Shown in pieces: positions 40,417 through 49,366 of a stretch of DNA of 64,000 nt. The notes under the pieces were generated by a model that saw only the letters and a program-made list of their open reading frames with translations, was not told where the DNA came from and did not search any database. The stretch covers positions 481,566 to 545,565 of the forward strand of contig PTET01000001.1 in assembly GCA_004359435.1 (NCBI GenBank), in the 5' to 3' direction. Positions within the stretch are counted from its first letter, which is position 1. Each line of letters starts with the position of its first letter. Source of the DNA: Flavobacteriaceae bacterium (GTDB lineage: Bacteria; Bacteroidota; Bacteroidia; Flavobacteriales; Weeksellaceae). The position numbers were made by a program, and so were the translations under genes.

Positions 40417-41964
40417 TTAAGATTTTGGCAATAGATTGATGATAGGAATAACCATTTCTTCCAAAGAAATACCGCCATGCTGATAAGTGTCTTTGTAATA
40501 GTTTACAAAGTGGTTGTAGTTTTTGGGGTAGGCTAAAAAGATGTCTTCTTTGGCAAAAACGTATTTAGAAGACAGGTTAGACTTGGGCAAATAAAAAGCT
40601 TCGGGAACATCTGCTACCAATATTTTTTTGGATTCATATTTCAAATTTTTCCCCATTTTGTATCGAATATTGGTTGAGGTTTCTCTGTCTCCAATAATTT
40701 TAGAAGGTGTTTTTACCATGGTTGTACCGTGGTCTGTGGTGATAATTAGGTTGATTTTGGCGCTACTTGCAAGTGCAATAATTTTTAACAGAGGCGAGTT
40801 TTCAAACCAGTTTCTAGTTAGTGAGCGGAAGGTTTTGTCGTCTCGAATCATTTCTTTGATCAGTTGATTGTCGGTCTTAGAATGCGACAAAATGTCTATA
40901 AAATTGTAGACAATGGTGGTTAAATCATTGTTTTTAAAATGATGAAACTCTTGCAACAATTTCTCTTCCTGGTAAATATTAGAGATTTTGTAATAAGCGG
41001 TAGATAAATTCTCTAGTGAATTTCGCTTTAATTGCTCTGTAAGTAGTTCTTCTTCAAATTGATTCTTTGGTCCATCTTGGTCGTCGTTTAACCAATATTG
41101 AGGGTATTTTTTCTGGATATCTAGTGGGGTGAGACCTGCAAAAATTGCGTTTCGGCTGTACTGGGTGGCGGTGGGTAAAATACTGGAAAAAAGCTCTGTG
41201 TTTTCGATATGATAATACTCCGCAAATAAATCTTGCATACTCTGCCACTGATCTAACCTTAGATTGTCTATCATCAGAAAAATGGTAGGGTTATTTTTCT
41301 TGAGCTTAGGAATCACAAAACGCTTGAAAACAGTATGAGAAAAGGCGATTTCCCCCTGAGCCAAATCTTGAAGATAATTTTTTTCTATGTATTTGGAAAA
41401 AAGCGTATTGGCTTCCTCTTTTTGGGTGTTAAGGATTTCGATCATTCCCTGGTCGGTGGTAGAATCAAACGAGACTTCAATTTTTACCAGTCGGTTGAAA
41501 AGCTCCATCCATTGAGGGAAAGAGTTGGTTTGCATCATTTGATAACTCAACTCTCCAAAGGTTTGCTGGTAACTAGAAACCGATTTGTCAGAAATAATTT
41601 TATTGCTGTCTAGCACTTTTTTGATGCTCAAAACAATCTGATTGGGGTTTACCGGTTTGATGAGATAATCGGAGATGTGCGCACCAATGGCCTCTTCCAT
41701 AATCTGTTCTTCTTCACTTTTGGTAACCATAATTACCGGCAGATAGGGATAGCGATCTTTGATGATTTGCAAGGTGTCAAGCCCACTTTGTCCGGGCATG
41801 TTTTCGTCCAAAAGGATAACATCAAAATTGTTTTGACCAATTCTTTCTAAGATTTGGTCTGGGTTGTTGTGTGGGGTGGTGATGAATCCTTTTTTCTCTA
41901 AAAAAATAATATGAGATTTAAGCATGTCGATTTCATCATCGATCCAGAGTATCCTTACAGACAT
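40417..41964 (-). CDS. porX: PorX-type response regulator with PglZ domain (type IX secretion regulator)
   Basis: RILWIDDEIDMLKSHIIFLEKKGF...ILLDENMPGQSGLDTLQII...VMVTKSEEE; C-terminal FLMIDNLRLDQW...TTDHGTTMV (PglZ). Confidence 0.92.
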   Translation of the reverse strand: MSVRILWIDDEIDMLKSHIIFLEKKGFITTPHNNPDQILERIGQNNFDVILLDENMPGQSGLDTLQIIKDRYPYLPVIMVTKSEEEQIMEEAIGAHISDYLIKPVNPNQIVLSIKKVLDSNKIISDKSVSSYQQTFGELSYQMMQTNSFPQWMELFNRLVKIEVSFDSTTDQGMIEILNTQKEEANTLFSKYIEKNYLQDLAQGEIAFSHTVFKRFVIPKLKKNNPTIFLMIDNLRLDQWQSMQDLFAEYYHIENTELFSSILPTATQYSRNAIFAGLTPLDIQKKYPQYWLNDDQDGPKNQFEEELLTEQLKRNSLENLSTAYYKISNIYQEEKLLQEFHHFKNNDLTTIVYNFIDILSHSKTDNQLIKEMIRDDKTFRSLTRNWFENSPLLKIIALASSAKINLIITTDHGTTMVKTPSKIIGDRETSTNIRYKMGKNLKYESKKILVADVPEAFYLPKSNLSSKYVFAKEDIFLAYPKNYNHFVNYYKDTYQHGGISLEEMVIPIINLLPKS

Positions 41965-42020
41965 AGTATATTTGGTAACAAATTGTTTAGTTTTGTATTG
42001 GTCAAAATCAAAGTTAAAAC

Positions 42021-43250
42021 ATGCGTCAAAAGCTGAAAATATTCAACGATCCCGTGCATGGGTTTGTAAATATACCAAATAATTTACTATTTGAAATTAT
42101 CGAAAGTAGATATTTTCAGCGTCTTCGCAGGATTTCCCAAACAGGCCTCACCCATTATGTGTATCCTGGTGCTCGTCATTCTAGATTTCATCATGCGCTT
42201 GGTTGCCTTCATTTGATGCAAGAAGCCATACAAACCCTTAGAAAAAAGTCAGTGGATATTTCTGATGAAGAAGAGCAGGGTGTTTTGCTTGCGATTTTGC
42301 TTCACGACGTAGGGCATGGGCCTTTTTCTCATTCTTTAGAACAAACTTTGGTTGTTGGGGTACATCATGAGGAGATTTCCCTTGCCATCATGCATAAGTT
42401 AAACCAAGAGTTTAATGGGGAGTTGACACTTGCTATCCAGATTTTCAAAGGAGAATATCCCAAATTTTTTCTCACCCAGTTGGTAGCCAGTCAGCTGGAT
42501 ATAGATCGATTAGATTATTTGAAAAGAGATAGTTTTTTTACCGGTGTAGCCGAGGGAAACATCAATCCGAATCGAATTATCTCCATGATGAATGTGCATC
42601 AAAATCAATTGGTGATAGATGCCAAAGGTATTTATTCGGTGGAACAGTTTCTCATCTCCAGAACCTTTATGTACTGGCAGGTATATTTTCATAAAAACTC
42701 CATTTCTGCAGAGTTATATATGGTTTCGGTGCTTAGAAGGGCCAAAGAACTGGTCAAAGAAGGTCAAAAAGTTGAAGCGCCGCTTTCTTTGCAATATTTT
42801 TTGAATCACAAAGATTTGGTTTTAGACGATCAGACGCTGGAGCATTTTTTGAATTTGGACGATTTCGATTTGATGTACGCCATCAAACTTTGGCAAAACC
42901 ACAGCGACAAGATCCTTTCTAAATTATCAAAAATGGTCATGGGCAGAATTTTACCGGTTTCTAAAATTAGCGAAAACGCTATGGAAGATAAGGAGCTAGA
43001 AAAGAAAAAAGCGGAAGCATGTAAATTACTAGATATAAAGGATGCTTCTTATTTTGTTCATCAAACTTCATTTAAAGTAAAGCCTTATTCTAAAGGGAAA
43101 TACCCTATTTCTTTGTTGTATAAAAACGGCCAAGTAAAAGATCTTATCGAGTCTCAACACAACATAATGGGAGAGGTTTTACAGCGAACTGTTGAAAAAT
43201 TTCATCAATGTTATCTCAATAAAGCCAAAATAGACAAATTAAATCTTTAA
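42021..43250 (+). CDS. HD domain-containing phosphohydrolase
   Basis: KIFNDPVHGFVNIPNNLLFEII...YFQRLRRISQTGLTHYVYPGARHSRFHHALGC...LLHDVGHGPFSHSLEQ. Confidence 0.95.
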   Translation: MRQKLKIFNDPVHGFVNIPNNLLFEIIESRYFQRLRRISQTGLTHYVYPGARHSRFHHALGCLHLMQEAIQTLRKKSVDISDEEEQGVLLAILLHDVGHGPFSHSLEQTLVVGVHHEEISLAIMHKLNQEFNGELTLAIQIFKGEYPKFFLTQLVASQLDIDRLDYLKRDSFFTGVAEGNINPNRIISMMNVHQNQLVIDAKGIYSVEQFLISRTFMYWQVYFHKNSISAELYMVSVLRRAKELVKEGQKVEAPLSLQYFLNHKDLVLDDQTLEHFLNLDDFDLMYAIKLWQNHSDKILSKLSKMVMGRILPVSKISENAMEDKELEKKKAEACKLLDIKDASYFVHQTSFKVKPYSKGKYPISLLYKNGQVKDLIESQHNIMGEVLQRTVEKFHQCYLNKAKIDKLNL

Positions 43251-43278
43251 ATTTGGCGCATTAATTAATTCAAGTGGT

Positions 43279-44060
43279 ATGGAAATCACACTAAACGACA
43301 TTGCCAAGATTGTAGGTGGGAAATTGATAGGAGACGGAACTCAGGTAGTGTCTAAGTTAGTAAAGATAGAAGAAGGAGAACAAGGTGGTGTTAGCTTTTT
43401 GGCCAACCCTGCTTACGAAAAATTCCTTTATTCTACTAGTGCTACAGCGGTAATTGTGGCCGAATCTTTGGTTTTAGAAAAGGAAGTTCAAACCAATCTT
43501 ATTTTGGTCGAAGATCCATATGCTAAATTGGTGAGAATTGTATCATCCATTCTGGTGCTGTCTTAGGGGCCGATGGATTTGGTTTTGCACCTCAAAAAGA
43601 CGGAAGTTATCAGAAAATCCCCCAAACCGGAAACGTCGTGATCGAAGATCAGGTTGAAATTGGTGCCAATGTATGTATTGATAGAGCAACCATGGGGTCT
43701 ACCCGTATTTCTTTTGGGGTGAAAATTGACAATTTGGTACAGATCGCACACAATGTAGAAGTAGGTAAAAACACGGTTTTGGCTTCTCAAGTTGGGATTG
43801 CTGGATCTTCTAAAGTTGGAGAGTCTGTGATGATGGGTGGACAAGTAGGGATTGCAGGGCATCTTAAAATTGAAGACAAAGTTCAAATCTCAGCTCAATC
43901 GGGAATTAATTCGGATGTACCCTCAGAAAGCATTATCATGGGAACCCCAGCATTCAACTACAAAGATTTTATGAAATCTTCGGTTATCTTTCGGAAATTA
44001 CCTGAATTAAGCAGAAGATTAGACAAAATAGAAAAAGACCAAAACAACCAAAATGCCTGA
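43279..44060 (+). pseudogene. lpxD: UDP-3-O-acylglucosamine N-acyltransferase, internal segment missing, frame broken
   Basis: N-terminal GGKLIGDGTQVVSKLVKIEEGEQGGVSFLANPAYEKFLYSTSATAVIV...DPYAKLVRI joined out of frame at ~43525-43542 to [59 protein letters not shown]. Confidence 0.9.
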
Positions 44061-45447
44061 TTTTCAAAAAACCATAGGTGAGCCCGTTAAACTTAGCGGT
44101 GTAGGACTACACACAGGAAACAAAGTAAATTTAACTTTCAAATCTGCGCCAGAAGATTCGGGTTTTGTGTTTGTTCGAACCGATCTAGAAGGTTCTCCTC
44201 AAGTTGAGGCAGATGCCAACTTCGTTACCAGTACAGATAGAGGAACTACCCTAGAGAAAAAAGGTGTTAAAGTTCACACCACAGAGCATGTATTGGCTGC
44301 TTTAATAGGAATGGACTTAGACAATGTTTTGATAGAGATTGATGGTTCTGAGCCACCTATTATGGATGGTTCTTCCAAATTCTTTATAGAGGCTTTGGAA
44401 AAGACTCAGATTGTTGTTCAAAGCAAAGAGAGAGAATATTATACCATCAAAGAAATTGTTTCTTATCAAGATCCTGAGACTGGAAGTGAGATAACCGCTA
44501 TCCCATCTGAAGAGTACCAACTTACGGTGATGGTAGATTTTGGTACTAAGATTTTAGGAACCCAAAATGCCGTGCTCAAAAAAATGAGCAATTTCAAAAA
44601 CGAGATTTCAACTGCCAGAACTTTTAGCTTTTTGCACGAATTAGAGCAAATGCTAGATGCTGGACTCATCAAAGGGGGTGATTTAGATAACGCCATTGTA
44701 TATGTGGACAGAGAAATTAGCGCAGAAACCAAGGAGAAATTAAAACAAGCATTTGGCAAAGAAGACATCGTGATCAAACCCAATGGAGTGCTGGATAATT
44801 TAACCTTGCATTATCCAAACGAGGCTGCAAGGCATAAATTGTTAGATGTAATTGGAGATTTGGCTCTGATCGGGACCCGAATTAAGGGTAAAATCTTGGC
44901 TACCAAACCGGGGCATAAAATCAATACGAATTTTGCCAAGAAACTAAAAAATCAAATTAGCATTGCCAAAAAGAAGAAAGTCCCAGAGTTCGATTTAACC
45001 CAGCAACCGGTTTACGACATCAATGCCATTCATAAAATTTTGCCGCATCGCTCTCCCTTCTTGCTCATAGACAAAATCATGGAGATCTCAGACAATCACG
45101 TTATTGGAGTGAAAAACGTAACGATGAATGAGCCGTTTTTTACGGGACATTTTCCTAGCGAACCTGTAATGCCAGGGGTTTTAATCATTGAGGCTATGGC
45201 CCAAACAGGAGGTGCTCTTACCTTGCATAGTGTGGAAGATCCAGAGAATTATTCAACTTACCTCATCAAAATTGATAAAGTAAAGTTCAAGCAAAAAGTA
45301 ATTCCGGGAGATGTGATTATTTTTAAAATTGATTTGATAGAACCCATGCGCAGATCTTTGGTTCAGATGCAAGGTTACGCCTATGTAAACGGACAAATTG
45401 TTGCAGAAGCCATCATGATGGCGCAAATTGTAAAAAATAAAGTTTAA
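44053..45447 (+). CDS. Bifunctional UDP-3-O-acyl-GlcNAc deacetylase / 3-hydroxyacyl-ACP dehydratase (LpxC-FabZ)
   Basis: Lpx[15 protein letters not shown]...[27 protein letters not shown]; Fab[18 protein letters not shown]...[28 protein letters not shown]. Confidence 0.97.
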   Translation: MPDFQKTIGEPVKLSGVGLHTGNKVNLTFKSAPEDSGFVFVRTDLEGSPQVEADANFVTSTDRGTTLEKKGVKVHTTEHVLAALIGMDLDNVLIEIDGSEPPIMDGSSKFFIEALEKTQIVVQSKEREYYTIKEIVSYQDPETGSEITAIPSEEYQLTVMVDFGTKILGTQNAVLKKMSNFKNEISTARTFSFLHELEQMLDAGLIKGGDLDNAIVYVDREISAETKEKLKQAFGKEDIVIKPNGVLDNLTLHYPNEAARHKLLDVIGDLALIGTRIKGKILATKPGHKINTNFAKKLKNQISIAKKKKVPEFDLTQQPVYDINAIHKILPHRSPFLLIDKIMEISDNHVIGVKNVTMNEPFFTGHFPSEPVMPGVLIIEAMAQTGGALTLHSVEDPENYSTYLIKIDKVKFKQKVIPGDVIIFKIDLIEPMRRSLVQMQGYAYVNGQIVAEAIMMAQIVKNKV

Positions 45448-45456
45448 TTTTGCCCC

Positions 45457-46233
45457 ATGATACATTCTTTAGCAGTTGTTGACCCTAAAGCAAAGATTGG
45501 GGAAAACGTAGAAATAGGGCCTTTTTCAACCATTTATGGTGATGTGGAAATTGGAGATGGAACCCAAATAGGGCCTAATGTCACCATCTTTGATGGAGCT
45601 AGAATTGGACAAAATTGTAAAATTTTTCCAGGCGCAGTGATTTCGGCCAATCCACAAGATTTAAAATACAAAGGAGAAGAAACTTGTACCTATATTGGTA
45701 ACAATACTACCATCAGGGAGTGTGTAACCATCAACAAAGGTACCTCTGAGAGTATGGAAACCCGCATTGGTGATAATTGCTTGATTATGGCTTATTGCCA
45801 TATCGCCCATGATTGTCAGGTAGGTGATTTTAGTATTTTTTCCAACAACACTACCTTGGCTGGACATGTTATCATTGGAAAACATGTGATTTTATCAGGT
45901 ATGACAGCATTTCATCAGTTTACCCATGTGGGAGATTATGCTTTTATTGCAGGGGGAACTATGGTAAGGAAAGATATCCCACCTTTTATTAAGGTTGCCC
46001 GTGAGCCAGCGAGTTTTATCGGTTTAAATTCCATTGGTCTTGAGCGAAGAGGTTTTTCGTCAGAGAAAATAGAAGAACTTCAAAATATTTACCGCATTCT
46101 TTACGGTCAAAACAAAAACAACACCCAAGCCGTTGAGGCTATTTTAGAAGAAATTAAACCCAGTCCAGAGAGAGATGCTGTGGTAAACTTCGTTAAAAAT
46201 TCAGAAAGAGGAATCGTCAAAGGATTAAAATAA
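45457..46233 (+). CDS. lpxA: Acyl-ACP--UDP-N-acetylglucosamine O-acyltransferase
   Basis: Hexapeptide repeats; AVVDPKAKIGENVEIGPFSTIYGDVEIGDGTQIGPNVTIFDGARIGQNCKIFPGAVISANPQDLKYKGE. Confidence 0.96.
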   Translation: MIHSLAVVDPKAKIGENVEIGPFSTIYGDVEIGDGTQIGPNVTIFDGARIGQNCKIFPGAVISANPQDLKYKGEETCTYIGNNTTIRECVTINKGTSESMETRIGDNCLIMAYCHIAHDCQVGDFSIFSNNTTLAGHVIIGKHVILSGMTAFHQFTHVGDYAFIAGGTMVRKDIPPFIKVAREPASFIGLNSIGLERRGFSSEKIEELQNIYRILYGQNKNNTQAVEAILEEIKPSPERDAVVNFVKNSERGIVKGLK

Positions 46234-46238
46234 ACAAT

Positions 46239-46805
46239 ATGGCAAATACTTCAGACATTAGAAAAGGACTGTGCATCGTTTTTAACAACGATATCTATAA
46301 AGTAATTGAGTTTTTACACGTAAAACCAGGTAAGGGACCTGCTTTTGTTCGAACCAAATTAAAAAGCATCACCACTGGTAAAGTAGTTGACAACACTTTT
46401 TCGGCTGGTCATAAAATTGATGAGGTAAGAATTGAAACCAGAAAATTCCAGTATTTGTATCAAGACGACAACGGTTTCCATTTTATGAACAACGAAGATT
46501 ATTCTCAAATTTATATTAGCAAAGAGTTGGTGGATAATTCTGAATTCATGAAAGAAGGAGAAGAAGTTACTATTCAGCTTAAAGCCGAAGACCAAACACC
46601 CATGTCTGTGGAGCTTCCTCAGTATGTGATTTTGGAAGTTACCCACACCGAGCCAGGTGTAAAAGGAAATACAGCTACCAACGCAACCAAACCCGCTACC
46701 TTAGAAACAGGCGCTCAGGTAAACGTTCCTCTTTTTATCAATGAGGGAGACAAGATTAGAGTAAATACCGACGACAGATCTTACTCCGAAAGAGTGAAAG
46801 AATAA
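46239..46805 (+). CDS. efp: Translation elongation factor P
   Basis: ANTSDIRKGLCIVFNNDIYKVIEFLHVKPGKGPAFVRTKLKSITTGKVVDNTFSAG. Confidence 0.98.
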   Translation: MANTSDIRKGLCIVFNNDIYKVIEFLHVKPGKGPAFVRTKLKSITTGKVVDNTFSAGHKIDEVRIETRKFQYLYQDDNGFHFMNNEDYSQIYISKELVDNSEFMKEGEEVTIQLKAEDQTPMSVELPQYVILEVTHTEPGVKGNTATNATKPATLETGAQVNVPLFINEGDKIRVNTDDRSYSERVKE

Positions 46806-46833
46806 AGACGGGTTTCATCCATCGAAAAATTTG

Positions 46834-46876
46834 AAAATCAATTCCATCTTTGGGTAAGAAGGAATTGATTTTTTTG
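46834..46876 (+). terminator. Intrinsic terminator after efp
   Basis: aaaatcaattcc...ggaattgatttttttg hairpin plus T tract. Confidence 0.65.
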
Positions 46877-46909
46877 TTACTTTTATGCAAAACTAAAAAT
46901 CAAGCCGAA

Positions 46910-47782
46910 ATGTCAATTTTATTACACAAAGAATCTAAAGTACTGGTCCAAGGATTTACAGGAAAAGAAGGGACTTTTCATTCCGAGCAAATGTTGGAAT
47001 ATGGAACAAATTTGGTGGGAGGAGTAACTCCTGGGAAATATGGAGAAAAGCACTTGGGACTTCCTGTTTTCAATTCAGTGTCGCAGGCAGTTAAGGAAGT
47101 TGGTAAAATTGATGTGAGTGTTATTTTTGTTCCACCCGCTTTTGCGGCAGACGCCATTATGGAGGCGGCAAGTGAAGGGATAGAGCTTGTGGTTTGTATC
47201 TCCGAGGGAATTCCTGTTTCGGACATGGTACAAGTCAAAGCCTTTTTGCAAGGAAAAAACACAAGACTAATCGGACCCAATTGTCCTGGAATCATCACCG
47301 CTGGGGAGTCTAAAGTAGGCATTATGCCTGGGATTATTTTCAAACCAGGTGAAGTGGGAATTGTTTCAAAATCAGGAACCCTTACCTATGAGGCCACAGA
47401 TCAGGTGGTGAAAGCTGGTTATGGTGTTTCAACAGCCATTGGAGTAGGAGGAGATTCTATCATTGGAACAAGCATCAAAGATGCTGTTGAATTGTTCGAA
47501 AACGATCCCAAAACCAAATGCATCGTTTTGATTGGAGAAATTGGAGGTCAGCTTGAAATTGATGCGGCCAAATGGATTCAAAAAAACGCCACCAAGCCAG
47601 TTGTTGGTTTTATTGCTGGGAAAACCGCACCAAAAGGAAGAACCATGGGGCACGCTGGAGCCATAGTAGGTGGAGAAGAAGATACAGCGGAGGCTAAAAT
47701 GAAAGCATTGGCAGAATGTGGGGTACATGTGGTAGATTCTCCTTCTGAAATAGGAGATACTATTGCAAAATTACTTGGGTAA
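46910..47782 (+). CDS. sucD: Succinate--CoA ligase alpha subunit (likely start 46910)
   Basis: MSILLHKESKVLVQGFTGKEGTFHSEQMLEYGTNLVGGVTPGKYGEKHLGLPVF...GHAGAIVGGEEDTAEAKMKAL. Confidence 0.97.
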   Translation: MSILLHKESKVLVQGFTGKEGTFHSEQMLEYGTNLVGGVTPGKYGEKHLGLPVFNSVSQAVKEVGKIDVSVIFVPPAFAADAIMEAASEGIELVVCISEGIPVSDMVQVKAFLQGKNTRLIGPNCPGIITAGESKVGIMPGIIFKPGEVGIVSKSGTLTYEATDQVVKAGYGVSTAIGVGGDSIIGTSIKDAVELFENDPKTKCIVLIGEIGGQLEIDAAKWIQKNATKPVVGFIAGKTAPKGRTMGHAGAIVGGEEDTAEAKMKALAECGVHVVDSPSEIGDTIAKLLG

Positions 47783-47824
47783 ATCCCAATTTTTTATATA
47801 TTTGTAACAACTTATACTTTCGAT

Positions 47825-48451
47825 ATGAAAAATATTATTCTTTTACTCTCCTTTGTTTTGTTTGGAGCAACAGCACAAGCACAATTGTTTGATGGTCTAC
47901 GTTATGGGGCTAAAATTGGAGCTACCCACAACAATGTTACGGAGCTTCACCACGACTCAAAGCCTAGAATTGCTGGAAATATAGGAGGTTTTGTGAATTT
48001 ACCTTTGACCCAAGAAGAAACTTTTATGTTTCAACCCGAGATTGTGGTTTCTTGGCAAGGGGAATATTATGACCGAACAGGTACTGGTGACCCTCTAGAC
48101 AAGTACTTTTTAACTTATGTCAATGTGCCTTTGATGTTCAAAGGGTATTTTTCGGATCGTGAAAATGACTTTTTTGCCCTATTAGGCCCTTATGTTGGAT
48201 TTAAAGTTTCTGAAACTTTTGAGCCAGCTTCAGGTGAAGGTCCTATGCAGCCAGGATATGATTATGTCAACAACCAATACGAAGATTTTGATTTCGGTTT
48301 TGGAGCTGGGGTTGGATATTCATTTGCTAGACAATATGAGGTAGACCTTCGTGTTTCTTATGGTTTGGTAGATTTGGTAAGCAATGATGTGGAAAGACTT
48401 GATAACAGAAATGGAGTTTTTGCAGTTAACTTCAATTATATCTTCGATTAA
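47825..48451 (+). CDS. Outer membrane beta-barrel (porin family) protein, PorT-like
   Basis: Signal peptide; GLRYGAKIGATHNNVTELHHDSKPRIAGNIGGFVNLPLTQEETFMFQPEIVVSWQGEYY...VNVPLMFKGYF. Confidence 0.8.
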   Translation: MKNIILLLSFVLFGATAQAQLFDGLRYGAKIGATHNNVTELHHDSKPRIAGNIGGFVNLPLTQEETFMFQPEIVVSWQGEYYDRTGTGDPLDKYFLTYVNVPLMFKGYFSDRENDFFALLGPYVGFKVSETFEPASGEGPMQPGYDYVNNQYEDFDFGFGAGVGYSFARQYEVDLRVSYGLVDLVSNDVERLDNRNGVFAVNFNYIFD

Positions 48452-48472
48452 ACCAAGATTTGGTTTCCATAC

Positions 48473-48508
48473 AAAAGCTTGACTCCTGTGGGTTAAGCTT
48501 TTTTTTGT
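48473..48508 (+). terminator. Intrinsic terminator
   Basis: aaagcttgac-tcctgtgg-gttaagctttttttt hairpin, one mismatch. Confidence 0.6.
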
Positions 48509-48556
48509 TTATATTTGTCTGCATAATAAAATTAAAAATCCTAAAGTCCAACTTCT

Positions 48557-49366
48557 TTGATTTGGAGAAAACACCATATGAGAAATTTCAATCCTTACCT
48601 ACTTTTTTTTCTTTTTGGGTTCTTAGGCTCATGCATTACCACCCAAGAATTAGATTATCTTCAATCTCGCTATAAATCAGAGGATACCGAGGAAATTATC
48701 CAGACTCAAAAAGAGGAATACAGGCTACAGGTAGATAACATTTTGGCTTTGAACATTTTTTCAAGAGACAAAGATCTTAACAACCTATTTGGTTCGCAGC
48801 ACACAACCGGTGTTAACGCTGCCGGTGAATCTTCTCTGTATATCACAGGGCTTACCATCGACCAAGATGGGTATGTAGAAATTCCTAGCATTGGAAGGAT
48901 TTACGTACTTGGCTTGACCTTGGCTCAGGTTAAGGCGCTTATAGAAAAAGAATTGTACAAGATTTACAAATCAGATTCTGTGTTTGTGAAGCTACAACTC
49001 AGCGGAATTAGTTATACCATCATTGGAGATGTGCATTCACCAGGGATTATCACCGTATACAGAAACCGTCTAAACATCATCGAAGCAATTGCTAGAGCCG
49101 GAGATTTAAATGTAACGGCCAGACGCAACAAAGTAAAATTGATACGAGATTATCCTGAAGGAAAAAAAGTTGTGTATTTAGACTTAACTAAAGAAGAAAT
49201 CATCAACTCTCCTTATTTTTATATTCAACCCGATGACATGATTGTAGTGAGTCACAAGCCTCAGAAAACCTTAGGTTTTGGAACTAATTTTGCAGGAACT
49301 ATCTCTAGCATTGCTTCTGTAATTACAACTTCTTTGGCTTTATTTTATACATTAGATAGACTATAA
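48557..49366 (+). CDS. Polysaccharide biosynthesis/export lipoprotein (Wza-like)
   Basis: Lipobox FLGSCI; YRLQVDNILALNIFSRD...SLYITGLTIDQDGYVEIPSIGRIYVLGLTLAQVKALIEKEL...YTIIGDVHSPGIITVYRNRLNIIEAIARAGDL. Confidence 0.92.
   Translation: MIWRKHHMRNFNPYLLFFLFGFLGSCITTQELDYLQSRYKSEDTEEIIQTQKEEYRLQVDNILALNIFSRDKDLNNLFGSQHTTGVNAAGESSLYITGLTIDQDGYVEIPSIGRIYVLGLTLAQVKALIEKELYKIYKSDSVFVKLQLSGISYTIIGDVHSPGIITVYRNRLNIIEAIARAGDLNVTARRNKVKLIRDYPEGKKVVYLDLTKEEIINSPYFYIQPDDMIVVSHKPQKTLGFGTNFAGTISSIASVITTSLALFYTLDRL

Noticed and set aside
43563-43886. Antisense ORF over the lpxD C-terminal half
   Set aside because: Shadow of the hexapeptide-repeat coding sequence; no sensible protein.
46978-47343. 121-aa antisense ORF inside sucD
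   Set aside because: Fully embedded in sucD, no recognisable domain or independent start context.
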